Shown here: positions 11,791 to 24,955 of the stretch, one piece after another
Position numbering within the stretch: the stretch's first letter is position 1
Layout: each line of letters starts with the position of its first letter
Source of the DNA: Hyalella azteca
Lineage: Eukaryota > Arthropoda > Malacostraca > Amphipoda > Hyalellidae
Assembly (NCBI RefSeq): GCF_000764305.2
Contig: NW_025937347.1
Span: 62,001-126,000 of the forward strand
Direction: 5' to 3'
Length of the DNA stretch: 64,000 bases
Notes under the pieces: generated by a model
What the model was told of the DNA's origin: nothing
Seen by the model: only the letters and a program-made list of their open reading frames with translations
Database searches by the model: none
Translations under genes and position numbers: made by a program

Positions 11791-13018
11791 GCCAAATGGT
11801 TGATGAAGAAGTGAATCATCAATTGCAATGTGCGCGCAGTTTTAGTTGTAAAGTTTCTGCAGCAATTTTTTCGAGCACTTTCTTGCAGAATATCCGTGTG
11901 AACCTCTCAATTTAAGCCCAGTAAAATAGAAAAAAATTAAAGTTTCTATGTATGTTGATGAAGGTTATAGAGACTGATTAAAAAAGTTTGGTCGAGAAAT
12001 ATTTGCTTTGTTCAAAATTTGAATACCCAAAATAAGATCCTAGCTAACGAGGTAGCAGTGGAATAATTAAATAATAAATGAAATAGTATCAGCAATCGGG
12101 AGCTGGCAAGGCGTGTCAAATTTTGTGGATTAATCACTTATTTATTGTAGACGTTTCAGCCACTATAGTTTCAGGTAGTAAGAACCTATAAATTATAGTT
12201 GATATTAAGTTAAAACGGAGCCCAATGATATTTAGAGTCATTTCTTTTCATCGCTGGAATGGAAACTTCTTCGTATTGCAGGCCGTCCATTGTCTTAGCG
12301 CCATGCCGTGTCGGGCTCTTTGTAAAAGAGTTAAAAATATATAAAGAAGAACAACGGAAACGGTCCAGGAAACAGGATGTCACTATAAAAATTTGTGGCC
12401 AAAAAATCTCTCATAATCGCTGCGAAGTTCGGGTTTAACGCGACTGGAATTGTACTGTATTTTCTGTCGAAATCGAAATTCACATTCAGATTCTACTAAT
12501 TTTCCGGTTACGAAAATATCTACAGTGCCTATTTAGAAATCATCGTTCATTTAGTTCGTTTTGAATCTCTATAATTATCTCAAAACATTTACTTTTACCA
12601 TGTTGGATGAGAGAATTTTTAAGTGATTTTATAGTTTTATTATTAAAAAAAAAGATTTAGTTAAAGAGCTTCAAAAGCTCGATTAATTTTTTTTCTTCTA
12701 ATATATAGTCGTGTTCAGTCGTTCTCTTTAAATTTTTTAATTTAAATTACTGACAAAGATCCAGGAAAGTTGATGTATTCGTGTGTCTAAATGAGTATGT
12801 GGAAGCAATTGACAGATATACTTCGTTTACGAAACACATTTAAAAAAACTTGCAATCCAATTGTTGAATTTATCTGCAAAGTTGAGCAAATTTGTAAATG
12901 AACTAAACTTCTATTTTAGTATTTTTTGTACACTAATCGGACAAGTAAAGCCGCAATTAAAATTTAGAGGTGGATAAATACTTACATTACCGATTACAAT
13001 GACATCATCCCACATCGA
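11791..13018. other. AT-rich, nothing recognised
   Basis: No supported open frame, array or element. Confidence 0.4.
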
Positions 13019-13175
13019 TGATGATATCGATACTTCATTCTCTTGCTTGTTCTTGATTATTAGGCTAGGGACAAATCCCACATCGATAATATCATCCAAC
13101 ATCGATGATATAATCTCACCTAGATGATATCATCGATACTTCATTCTCTTTCTTGTTCTTCATCATAAAGCTAAG
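13019..13175. repeat. imperfect direct repeat around GATATCATCGAT
   Basis: ATGATATCGATACTTCATTC at 13019 recurs about 103 bp later as ATGATATCATCGATACTTCA. Each copy is followed by CTCTTNCTTGTTCTT. The interval also has several short GATGATATCATC-like palindromes. Confidence 0.75.
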
Positions 13176-15328
13176 GACGATCTGTTCACTTTGGAATCAC
13201 CAGATCACAAACAAACTGACCGAATAATCCCTTGATTGGTTGTTAAGGTTTGCTCACGGAAATTATAGTTCTGATGATCATATTATTGCTTCCAGCACGT
13301 GCATATCAAAACATAATTTATCGTAAAAACTAAATTCAATTTGCGCAATTTGAATCGTAAATACTTCAATGGACAATGTATCATGATTTCTAAATTACCT
13401 ATTTTATTATTTTATATAATTCAAAAAATTATAAACTAACAAAATTCTCCATCGCGATTATTTCGCGGTCAACATTTTCTGGCATAAATTGACAAATTGT
13501 TGTGCAGCAGAACAAGAATTGCGTGCGTGTAAAGTATGATCAGCCGACGCCAAGATGGCGCCTCAAAAAATCATGTGAAGTGAAGGCCGCGCAGAAACTG
13601 CGGTCAGAAAAACGCTGAAGCTCGAGGCACTTCCAGCGTGGCGCCCTCGTACCAATTTAATGGCTTCATCCTGCACTCGTAGCTATAATATCTCTCCGAA
13701 TTTAGCTTAAGAAATAATGGTTATTAGGCTGGGGGTATATTTTTTTATGCTAGTACGAATTTTGTGTGAATGCAATGGTCTTGGAGTTTAGTTGAGTGCA
13801 GCAATAAAATATTCCATGACCAAGTGCCAATGCATGCATGAGACGATAAAACTTGTGTTTTTTGCGGTTGAATGAAATATTTAATATTATTTTTTTGGAG
13901 CAAGGGTGGCACCATTTGCAGAGCCCGTACAACAAACACTATTTAATTAAATTCACTTGAAACTAATACGCAAGAATCTATAGTATTATATTGTTTATTT
14001 TTCTAACCTACTAAATTTTCGCTATAGCAACCATTTAAAAAAAACCGTTTAAAATAAAGGAAAGATAAATAGCGAATTGTGTTACTTGATTGCATTTCTG
14101 ACTCCGAGTATCAAGGCTGTAACTACATGGAAGGTTTTAATTGCCCAAAAAGGTTGTGCGGCGACGATGAGGGTTTTATTTAGGTAAGTAATAATATGCC
14201 TTTAAAAAGTACCTTTTAAAGATGACACTTGTACAGAGGCCGGTGTCTCCGATGTTACACATGCACAATTAATTCCTTATTCTATTTTTAGATAGTCAAA
14301 AAATGTTTTAATTATATTTTTATTCTGTCAATTAATTGATTCATGCATTGTCTCCGATTTTACGAAAGTGTGCAAAATTTGGGATCGATTGGACAGGTAG
14401 AAGTGAATTAAGTATCGATTATAAGATTTGTAGCAGACAGGTAAACAACAAGAAATGAAGTTAAATAGAAGTGTGGTAAAATGGAAACCAGGAAAAAAAT
14501 GTAACAATAGTTCGGATGTTAGGGAAATTTATAATAGGGAACCCAGGTAGCACGATGGTCCATAAACTGCATCATACCATTTTTTTGTACAGATCATAAA
14601 TATTTTGGTGTATTTGAAATACAATGTTTTCATTTGGACTCATATTAATGTTTCTGCAACTTAAAACATCCCAGTGGAGCTACATCTTCTATAGCAATCG
14701 TAAAAAATAGCTTGAGGGCCTCCTTAACAACCAAATTATTTCATTTATTAATCTCAATTTGTTTTTAAACAATTGAAAACTTGGCTCTACCAACGCCAGA
14801 AATTCAGCAAATGAGAACAAATCAAATCGTAAGATCGAGCAGGTGAGCGTTGAACCTTCCTATATCTCGTACGACATCCGCTTGACTGCCATTCATTTTA
14901 TGCATACTCGTGCGTTCAAAGTTTTGTCCATTCAGCAGTTTTGTTAAGTTAAAAAAGCTATTCATAATAAATTAATTTTTAAATGTTTAAATTTCATGGA
15001 GATATCGAATATGTATACAATATCGAATATGAGAATGGTTGTTGAAGATCAATGTTCAATATCTCATATTTATTGAATATTAGACTTCCTATTTTTAGCG
15101 TGGGAATTTATTGTGCCAGGTTTTGTTTACAATTTCATTGAGGACTAAGCGGTCATCTTGAACTGATGTCAGCGACTTTATATCCGTGACGATGGACATG
15201 TTAGAGCTCAATAGACTCTGTTATCTGATTCGTTCTGCAATTGTTAAAATTTAGAATATATAATAAATATTTAAATTTATAAACAGGTAATTAACGAAAG
15301 CATTTCCATGGCAACCATTATAAACAAA
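13176..15328. other. AT-rich, nothing recognised
   Basis: A GC-richer patch at about 13540-13670 lacks a long open frame. Overlapping minus frames at 13745-13939 are unsupported. Confidence 0.4.
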
Positions 15329-15497
15329 TATAACTCAGTACTCACTGCAGTGAGTGACAGAGAGCGCATTTTCTCGTCGACGAAAACGTGGTCACAGACG
15401 GACGGACAGACGGACAGACAGACAGACGGACAAACGGACGGGCATGACGAGCACAATAGCGCATTTTTTCCATAAATGAGAAAATGCGCTAAAAATA
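15329..15497 (+). mobile_element. (GTCY)n non-autonomous element, copy 3
   Basis: A complete copy: ATAACTCAGTACTCACTGCA at the left, then GCGCATTTTCTC, TCGACGAAAACGTG, an (RGAC)n core, GACGAGCACAATAGCGCA, and GAGAAAATGCGCTAAAAA at the right. Read on the minus strand, the core encodes a spurious repeating Ser-Val-Cys-Pro peptide that is not a gene. Confidence 0.9.
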
Positions 15498-15676
15498 ACA
15501 AAATAATATATTATTTATTGACTGATTTGTCGCTCGACGGTAACAAAAATGACATATATGATTTTAATGTAAAATTTGAAATAAGCTGAAAATTTGAGTG
15601 TCAAGTGAATGAAAGTCTTAGGTATGAAATTATTTTAACCAATATCTCAGTTAAACGTTGTTATAACATTTCATAT

Positions 15677-15725
15677 TTTTTCTAATAGGACATGGTCAAA
15701 TTTATTTCTAATAGGACATGGTCAT
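15677..15725. repeat. 26-bp direct repeat, two copies
   Basis: TTCTAATAGGACATGGTCA is present twice in tandem. Confidence 0.85.
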
Positions 15726-15883
15726 GCAATTAAATTATAGGAACAGCGTTTCTTAACATAACATCGGCTTTAAAAAAATCATTGTGAATTTTGCTTCTTT
15801 AAAAAAATTATTTTAGTTGTTCGTGAAGTAATAACATACATACTAAATTTTACTTTATTAAAGCTAGTTGCCCAAAATGAAAA

Positions 15884-15914
15884 AAACGGAATGGGGCGCA
15901 AGCCCCCGTTTTTC
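15884..15914. repeat. hairpin AAAACGG...GGGGC-GCAA-GCCCC...CCGTTTT
   Basis: A GC stem with a GCAA loop is flanked by A-rich and T-rich arms. It could fold as RNA or DNA. No function can be assigned. Confidence 0.6.
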
Positions 15915-16811
15915 CGCGCTACTACGCGTATTGGTATTGACACCGTCATTTTAGATACTTATATTATCTCTCGGGGGTGTTACGAGGGTAAATGTTTTAT
16001 GTTTTTACCCTGTTACACGCAGTTTGAGGTTGGGTCCCTGACGCCAAGTCGCACCTTAATGGAAGACGCTGCTTGAGCACATTGTATAAGACATCGTGGG
16101 ATGTAAGAGTGTTTAGTTTATTGATATTGAAATTAAAATGTAGGGGGTAAGGGAACATTCTGGTTAATAACGAGTGCGGAGCATTTATTTCAATACGTAG
16201 AATAGCAAAGCGAGTCTTATAAGGTCAACTGAATAATGCGACACACATTCCCTTAGTGTATAAAAGAAGAAATGTCTTCAGGTCCGTCATATTGTTGAAG
16301 TGAAGTGAAAGTTTTCTAGTCTCTCCATTAAACTCATCATAAGATTCTTTATACCAAATTATAGGCAATAATGTAGCCCATTATAGCACAAGAGTAAATC
16401 ATTTTAGCCCACTCTTAAGTGCCTGTCTAGAGCAATGCACTTATTATTTTTGTACTCACGTAGGCGAATAATTGATATTAAACCTTATAACTTTTAATAA
16501 TAGGTCATTTGTATAACTTTTTCGAATGGCACCTGAATCACTAACAAATTATCACTACAAGTTTATGAATGGCCGTTCAAAAATGCAAGCAAAAACGCTG
16601 TCCCTATTGGCTATGATACATTGATAATTATTACATTGATAAATTTGAAAATATTATTTGAAAAATTTAAGCTAATTGTCATGTCGGAGGCACATAAGAT
16701 TTTTTCGTGCAAAGCGTATAATGTGCAATAATATAATTCAATATTGTGCAATAATATAAAGCAGAAATATTATTGAAATCTTTCAAGCTAATAGCAATCA
16801 CGCTCACGCGT
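15915..16811. other. no supported gene
   Basis: A 61-codon frame at 15891-16076 overlaps the hairpin and is locally GC-richer than its flanks, but no family is recognised. The remainder is AT-rich, with a small repeat of GTGCAATAATATAA near 16721-16760. Confidence 0.35.
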
Positions 16812-17028
16812 ATGTAACAGCGATCTCGTTTGCTGTTATCAGTGCGCGTTAACAGGGGTCTCGTTTGCTGTTATCAGTGCGCGTTAACAGCGATCTCGTT
16901 TGCTGTTATCAGTGCGCGTTAACAGCGATCTCGTTATCTCGTTTGCTGTTATCAGTGCGCGTTAACAGCGGTCTCGTTTGCTGTTATCAGTGCGCGTTAA
17001 CAGCGATCTCGTTCGCTGTTATCAGTGA
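16812..17028. repeat. 35-bp minisatellite, about 6 copies
   Basis: The unit GTTAACAGCGATCTCGTTTG + CTGTTATCAGTGCGC is repeated with little divergence. One unit carries a 10-bp internal duplication (ATCTCGTTATCTCGTTTG, about 16926). Each unit holds the small inverted repeat AACAGC...GCTGTT. Confidence 0.95.
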
Positions 17029-19410
17029 CCTCACCTTCAGTTTCCCAGGCATCTCCACACCTTATCCTGTGCTTGCATCCTGTCCTCTGCGTATGTGTTA
17101 ATTTAGGCGCATAATATACCTTTTCATGTAATTTTATAATGAGATATTATGTATTGATATTACAATGTTATTATTGCGTTAAAAATCTATAATGAATATG
17201 ATGGGCTTGAAGGCAGCGTAAGGTTGCACGTTTTTCCTATTCACTTCTGGTGAATAGAGTAAAAAATTCTAAGAGTAAATGACGAAGTTTGTCATAAACT
17301 ATGTAAGGTTCTGACTCTAGGATTCCACGGGAAGACACAGGTAACTTGAAATTGCATATTTCCATTTGCTACATTCCTAGAAAATTTACCACCTTCGTAT
17401 CTGAACAAAAAAGCTTTCTAGTGATGCTCATTATTTGATTCCAGCTGCGTTTGTATGAGTATATTGTCTCTAATTCATATTCAATATTTCATCATTAGAA
17501 CACTATACTACTGCACACTCACGCAAGCACCAGTTCATAATCATCATCTTAGCCGCAGCTCAACAATTTTCCACTTCTACTTGCCTTGCTCAATATATGG
17601 CCTAGTTAATCTCGTGGTCAAGTATTGTTCTGGAATTCTTTATCAAGCCCGCAATTTCCTCATCTATTGCAACGTCTGGTCTCCTACCCCCTCTCCAAAT
17701 CCCCTCAACCCCCCTCCCCTTACCCTGGTCGGCGATGGGCCACCAGCGCGAGCCCTCCACCTGTAATTTAGCTGTCGACAAGATGGTCCCGAGGCTCCAT
17801 GAGCCATGTTTTGTGGGTTTTGCTTATCTCATAAACATCGCTTGAGGATGGCTTAAGTAGAGGAGCCTGCTCAGCCGATTAGTGGGGCTTTTGGTACTGG
17901 TGTTGGGCCGGAGACGATACGTGTATTGGCCTTCGACACTAAAACAAAAACCTTCTCATCATCAACCTCTCCACTATGAATCATGCAGACAAATGCAGGA
18001 AGAAAAGAACTCCTCATTGGAATATATAGGAGGTGAACATCATGGTCGTGCTGTGGATGCTGAAGGTTAGAGTTCGTGCCACACACTGAGACTCGAGGAT
18101 GCCAAGCAGAAGTTTAGTACTCACTCAAGAACGGGAAATATGTTCGGTATCCATGCTAGCTGGTAGGGTAAGAGTTTATTACAAAATAAAAGTCAAAAGG
18201 TGTTCGCTTGATGTTTTTAATCGAAGCTTTCATATTAACTGACAGTCTGAGACTTTTGGAATTTTAGAAGAGTGCTAAGTGGTTTCTCGTTTCCAAACAC
18301 TTCTAGCGTCGTGAGCATTGAAATTAATGGCTTGAATTAGCGATGAATGATTATAAATTTTTTTATTATTATCTGCTTACATTAACCGCAGTTAAATTGA
18401 AAAAATAAACGAGGGAAATGGTGCGTAAAATTTGAGAATGCAAGCATGTTTGGTTTTCTCTACAGTGCTGACAATAATCTGAGTGAAATGGTAAATAATT
18501 CAGCATTGTGATATTCGGAAAAATTTTGCTCTTTCCATTACCTATGAAAAAATTAACAAATCTGGTAGCATTCATAAAAAATTTATATTGATTCTGCTCT
18601 TAATACACAACACTAGTTTTAGCTGTATATTATTATTTGCAAAATAGACCGTTTCTTCGTATAATGTTTACACACTTCATAAAAATTCTTAAAAAAACTG
18701 TCTTTTCGCTCATTGCAGCACACGAAGCTGAATAAGCAATTATATGTCATATTAGTGCCTGGCTTTTGATTTTTTATCATCAACATGCGTAGTAAAATGA
18801 CATTTAATCTATTCATTCGAAGAGCCCGAAATCCAAAATAATTGCAGCTTTGGATCACCAATTTTACTATTTGAAACTTCAAATGATGCATTTAGAGTCT
18901 CATATTTTACTTCGAGTTTTTGATAATTGCCGCAATTAATGCGCAATGTTTTTTGTCGCAATTAATGCGTGTATATACAAAATTGTCAACGATTTGAGTT
19001 TGCTAACAATTTATGACCAATTTGTTACGGAAATTTCATGTAGCGCGGTAAATTTAACTCAATGCTTGGGTTCTTTTGTAAGTCCTATTACTACAGTAAG
19101 ACAAAAAAAAAACGGTTATTGAGGCCATTCATATCACTAGGCCTTAACTCATCGTATGATTGATTATAAACCATGTAAAAATAAATGAAAAAACCTTAGG
19201 ATGAACGACGACTTACAGCGCTATTACTTACGCCAGTTACCAGCGCTTATAATAGGTTGACAATACAGATTTATTGCAATGCATAAGGCTCAAGTTGATA
19301 CATCGTGTAATGGTCAATGTAGGTCAGCGAGGCACCGGCGAAACATATCGCAGATGTCCGCTACACGCCATGTGATCAGAGCACGTGCGACTAAAAGAGT
19401 GAAATTCAAC
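17029..19410. other. no supported gene; GC-rich island at about 17690-18110
   Basis: The island has a pyrimidine-rich stretch (about 17690-17730) and open frames on both strands (17882-18070 plus, 17871-18086 minus) that mirror each other and match nothing I know. It could be an old interspersed repeat or an exon. The rest is AT-rich, including unsupported minus frames at 18369-18891. Confidence 0.35.
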
Positions 19411-19508
19411 TCTGGCGCCCTCACCATACATGCCTGCTGGCGCCCTCACCATACATGCCTGCTGGCGCCCTCACCATACATGCCTGCTGGCGCCCCACCA
19501 TACATGCC
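19411..19508. repeat. 25-bp minisatellite, about 4 copies
   Basis: The unit CTGGCGCCCTCACCATACAT + GCCTG is nearly identical between copies; the last unit lacks two bases. It is GC-rich within an AT-rich region. Confidence 0.95.
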
Positions 19509-19832
19509 TAGAAATATTTAAATTTAATAAGTGTATTGAATAATATGTAATAATAAATATTACATATTTAAAAATATGTAATTTTTAATATGTATTAAAT
19601 TGTTGTTAATGTCGCTACTTTTTAGTTGTTAAATTCTTGAATAGGGAATTTCTGGCTTTCACATGAGTGGCCACTTAGCAATTACTTTATTTAATTCGAG
19701 TATCGTAATAAATTTTAATATTGGTCATAACTTCAATTTAAAATTTTAGATTTTCACATTAAAACTAAGAAGCTGTTTCGACATCATTATAAAGTTGTCG
19801 TTCAGTTTTCTATATAAAAAAATGCTTTCGTT
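19509..19832. other. AT-rich spacer with one palindrome
   Basis: It contains ATTACATATTTAAAAATATG followed by TAAT (about 19558-19582), an AT-rich palindrome. Nothing else is recognised. Confidence 0.4.
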
Positions 19833-19913
19833 GAAAGCAGGTGACATAAGTCCTTTTATAATTAGAAACAATTATTATTATTAATTAATGAAAGCAGGCG
19901 ACATAAGTCCTTT
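19833..19913. repeat. direct repeat flanking an AT-rich insert
   Basis: GAAAGCAGGTGACATAAGTC at 19833 and GAAAGCAGGCGACATAAGTC at 19890, 57 bp apart, both continuing CTTT. Confidence 0.85.
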
Positions 19914-22900
19914 GCTTAGAGGTTAGCCATTCAACGACTTAATTCCAATGAATGATGACCAATGTTGGTTTAAAGTTGACTCTGAGGTTTCGTTGGATTC
20001 TGAAGAACTCTGACGATGATCTGGAGTCTGTTTATTCCATGATGATACAATTAAGTTTATGGACTAATATGTAGCCTAAGACTAATAATTTGCTTGCCCT
20101 GTTATCGGTTAGATACGCTTTCTTGTAATCGTGACAAGCATTAAACGTCACTGATAAATCAACATGTGATGGTTAAAACAAACTCGTCACCGTATGAATA
20201 AACGTTGATGCAATACCAGAGGAGCCACAGTTTGAAAAAAAATATTATTTAGTTAATAAATTTGAGTCACGGTCAAATGCGTACAACGATAGAAGGATTC
20301 ATTTGTTAAGCATAAATAATTTTATTTATTTCGTTGCCTGGCATATTTTGAATACTTTGCACTTTTTCAACCTGGATTCAAGTTGAAAGATACTACGATT
20401 TCATAGTGGCGTAGATTGGATTGAGTTGTCATTAGCAATCTGTTTTGATGACGTTTTCAGTCAATCATTAGTTATAGTACTTGTGTTTGAAATACAGTAT
20501 AGGAGATTTTGAATTTTCAATAAACTAACAAATTTTAAAATTTCTAGGTTTATTTGAATTATCATTCGATATCAATAACTAAAAAAAACTAGCCTTCTTT
20601 CGACCAAATTAAAAAAATTCATTTAATATATTTGTTGCATTAAGAATGGAATTTGAAGAAGAGTGAGGTAGCGAAGTCGCCGGAGTACAGAATGAGCTGA
20701 AGGTAAACTGTTTACAGTGCATGTTTACAGAGTTGCAGTGTTTGCAGGATTTACCTGCAGCGTCTTACCTCTTCATAGGAAAATGTTTCTCTGCAGGGAA
20801 GAAGTATGGAAGTCTTGGGTGGTTGGTTGATGAACGATCGATGCACGTGTAACAGTTCGTTCAATTTATCAAGATTAAAAATTGTAATGCTTCGGTGAAG
20901 CACAATTTGATAATTTACAATGATATTTACGGTATGCATACACAAAAATGAGTTCACATAATTTGGTCGAGGTTTCGAAATACATATAAATAATTTCGTC
21001 CATTACAATGTAGAAGACTGCACGGTTTTATAATTTAAATATGCTTGGGAACACATTTCAGTAACTAGTAGACCAAACGCAATAAAATGGTAAATGTTGC
21101 ATGTTAACCAATTAGAACTTACCATTTTTGAACGATATTACGGTGTGAATACGTTCATATTTACTCACAGTTGTTCTCTGTCATGGCGTAAACAAGGCTA
21201 CTGAAATTTACACCATTTTTTTAAGTATAAAACCTTGCCGTGCCAACGTAAAAAATTATGGGTATACTTTGAACCTCAACGTAAAATATCCCCTGAAATC
21301 GCAAATTTAATCTTACTATAATTGAAACAGAGTCAAGACAAAGAATGAAACGGTTTTTCATCACGTATAGAATCACAACAAGTCAGTTCATACTTATTTC
21401 AACGCACTTTTTGACTCGTAAAACGGATGAACTCTAGAGGCTGAATGGATTAGTGTAGCGGTGGGCAAGGCCACAAGACGACAGATGAGTTTGTATGCGA
21501 CACTTTCTCATGCTGAACACACACATCCTCTCGACTGTGCAACTTATGCATGTAAACAAAGTATCTGGACACAAGACGTCACTGTGATCACTGCTCAGCT
21601 TACAACTGTGTCTATACTTCCTGAATAGGATTACAATTTTAGCCTGTAGATACTTGTTGTATGAGAGGATTCGTTGAAAAGCAAAAGCACTTGGGTCATG
21701 TTAAAAAATATATACGCGCTGAATATCTGGCATTTTGCTCAAGTTCTTGCATACAAATTGGAAGTGTAAAATGTCGTTTAATATGAGTGCAGCCCCGAGA
21801 TACATCCCATTCATTTCTATAGATATCTTTATCCATGTTTAAACTTAAACATGCGAACATAAATAAGCGAGATATCCTTAATATACTCGTCCTATTTTAT
21901 CCCTTGTGTCATTTATATTTGAATTATTCGAACACACCCTTCTCAATAAAGATATACCTTCCATTAATTCATAAATCTTACATGCATTATTGAAACGGGA
22001 GTCTCGGAATCTCAGAGAATTTTTTTTTGCTGCCGCATGAGAAATAAAGATAAATAAGCGCCGAGTTTTGCAACATTTGCAAGCAGTTAGAAAGTATTTG
22101 CAAATAGCAGGGACTGAGACCAGAACTCTACGGTTTATATACTCACATTTCGATCCAAGTGAGTTTGAAAAAAACCTTTGATGCTGTCAATAGATTCTCA
22201 AAAATTTTCGTTAGCTCGCGAGGAGATAGTATTTGCATTTAGTTTATCGAATGTTGGAATTAAGCATCTCTAAATTCATGCTGCTCTTTATGCTTTCACT
22301 TTTCCTATGATTTGAGATTACCATTGAGAAATGGTACGCTCTAACTGCTCGATTACTTGATATATTTCGTAATTGCACAAAGAACTAAAATTCATCATAC
22401 CCACAATTGTGTATAGAAAAAAAAACGACTCACGAAACAGAAAAATTCAAAGAAAATCTAGTTTCACTACACAATGACATAAAATATTCACATCGACTTC
22501 TAAAAATTTCAAAAAACATGCAACTTTTTATAAAAGCATCTCTCTTCCTTTATTATTAAATCGAAACTAGACTTTATACATTGTCATTGGTCACTCATTA
22601 AAGAAGCTGTGAATCATATTATATATTATATTTGTTAGGTTGGTAAAAAATTCAGGAGAATTTCTTGGACATGTGACTGGGAGAAATGATGTGTTGAAAG
22701 TCCCAGAAATAAGTCTTTGCTCTCAAGGCATGAAAAAAGAGTTGGACCTACAAACGATTGTCAGACGACTCTGCACTGACAGTAAATGTATACCCATCGG
22801 GTAGCGCCGACACTAGATTTAAAAAGCCGGAGAAGATCGGTTCAGCTTTAAAAATATGCCCCAGACAAGCAAATATTTGCCCCGATTGCCATGGGGCCAG

Positions 22901-24655
22901 TAAGAGAATCTACAGATGACTGCGGGGGTATTGGTGAAAGCGAAACTCGATGAAGTAGATTTGGGAGGGGATTTAATATTAACTTCATTCTAATTTTGAT
23001 CCTGCTATTCAAAGCTCCGTAATTTCTAAATATTATATTATGACCTTTCAGGAAAAAGACGGGTGCAATCGCGTTCTAACTGTTACACAAAAAATGCTTC
23101 GAATACACGCATATTTTTCTGATAAGCGTTCAAAAATACCGTATGCAGATCCACGTTCGATTAAACCTTGACTTCCTCGAAGGCTCAGTGGGAACGTAGC
23201 GTTGGCTCGCGATGCCCACTGTGAACAAACATCGCTGAATTTAAAATTTAAAGAGAAGAGACCCTTGATCATGCAGGCTCATATCCCCATTATAAAAGAT
23301 GGGCTGGTAAGAGGGTGGCAGCCTCGCTTATTCCCCCGCTAGATATTTACCGATGATTCGCCCAAATTTTTCTTCACTATCAGCGTGCGAGTACAGCGCT
23401 CAAAGACCTGGTATCACGTGCGTCAAGAGGTCGTGTGTCAACAACCAATGAATATCTGATGATGGATTGCCATGCAAACGTTGTCGTAATCTTCAGGATA
23501 CGACGATATTTTCATCAGTAAAGGCAGCAGTTAATGATGCAGTCTTTAAACAATTACGTCAATAAGGCCGGGAATGATGTTACATCAAACTAATAGAAAA
23601 AGTATCAAATTATACGATGGTCCAAATTGCTTGGCATGGTGGCATTTTGGCAGAAATATTTCTCGAAGCGTGAGCAAATAAACAACAACTGGCGAAAAAG
23701 TTCCTCTATTGTAATCACGTAACATTATTTATATAATTGCGATGAGATAATATTTATAATAAAATAAAAAATTCTGTGCAGAGCATATGTATTTAAATTA
23801 TTTTTAATGGTATTCGATGGTCAAGACATGATAGGTCTTGGTGTATGGCAAGCTGTATTCGTCTCGACTGTCATAACTGAGCGATGAGACCAGCCCGGCT
23901 TCCATGTTAGCATATCTTGAGGCAGTAAACACCGCGCCCATCAGTCTTGATATGTGTCTGATTTAGATGTCTGATATTTTTGCATCTGTCTGACAAGTTT
24001 CGCAGACTAGAAAAGGCTCTTGAAAAGACTTCGGGTTAGTGTTCAGTGTCGTTTTAGAGCGATTAAAGCGGCTATAAGCGATTTTAACTGGTGAGATGAA
24101 CGTAATCAAGATTTTCAGTATGTATTACAGATCGTTAAGAAATAAAACGGAACACCATAGATTTCGTTCCAAAAGGAATACAGAAGGCAAGAGCATTGTG
24201 AAATATGGACTTACGCTTACACTAAAGTATTGCAGGACAAAATTTCACCGGAGTATACTTGAGAAACTTCATACTTCAGACAGCATCATGTTTCTTCTCA
24301 GTGAAGATAGGAAGCTTGTGTTGAAGCATTCAAATTAGAATTTTTCTAGGGTTGAATCATTGGCAGAAATTTCCATAACACAATTGTATCATAACCTCAA
24401 TAAAGTTTTTCTAAGCTGAGCATTCGTCAATATCTTTTAGCAAAAGATTTAAATGTATGCGTGCTGATATTTGGTACCATGTCGGCCTATTCACTTTGTG
24501 TCTAAAATATGTTGAATGCCAACTCATCAAAATATATGAGATTATAACGTTATTGCATGTTTCTAGAACGTGAGTTTAACTATGGACATTAATTTTTAGT
24601 GTTGATATATCAACGAGAATTTCCATCGTGCGGATGTGCCAGAACCTCTTGCCTA
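19914..24655. other. long stretch without a supported gene
   Basis: No array, element or convincing exon. The best unsupported frame is plus-strand at about 21439-21633, with LEAEWISVAVGK near its start and ending at a TAG, about 65 open codons in a GC-richer patch. It has only a weak upstream acceptor and no family match. The open frame at 24096-24338 is also unsupported. Confidence 0.35.
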
Positions 24656-24955
24656 TATATAGGAGTATAGTTGCTAAGCTAACTTTGAATAGTTAGTTGC
24701 TCAAGTGATTAAGAAGAGAAGTACAGGGCATCAATTAGGGATCTCATAATTGGTATTGGTAACACTTCGAGGTTACTTAGCTCAGTGGTTAAAACGAGTC
24801 AGGATTATATAGGAGTATAGTTGCTAAGCTAACTTTGAATAGTTAGTTGCTCAAGTGATTAAGAAGAGAAGTACAGGGCATCAATTAGGGATCTCATAAT
24901 TGGTATTGGTAACACTTCGAGGTTACTTAGCTCAGTGGTTAAAACGAGTCAGGAT
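24656..24955. repeat. 150-bp tandem duplication, two essentially identical copies
   Basis: AGGAGTATAGTTGCTAAGCT at 24661 recurs at 24811, and I found no difference along the 150-bp unit. Each unit ends with GGTTACTTAGCTCAGTGGTT, which contains a good match to an internal pol III A box (TAGCTCAGTGG). No convincing B box or cloverleaf follows. It may derive from a tRNA or a tRNA-derived SINE. Confidence 0.95.

Noticed and set aside
15277..15501. Cys/Ser/Pro/Val-rich peptide (also at 11073-11423, 39381-39566 and 63310-63628)
   Set aside because: Translation of the (GTCY)n core of a mobile element; the same chance peptide appears wherever the element lies.
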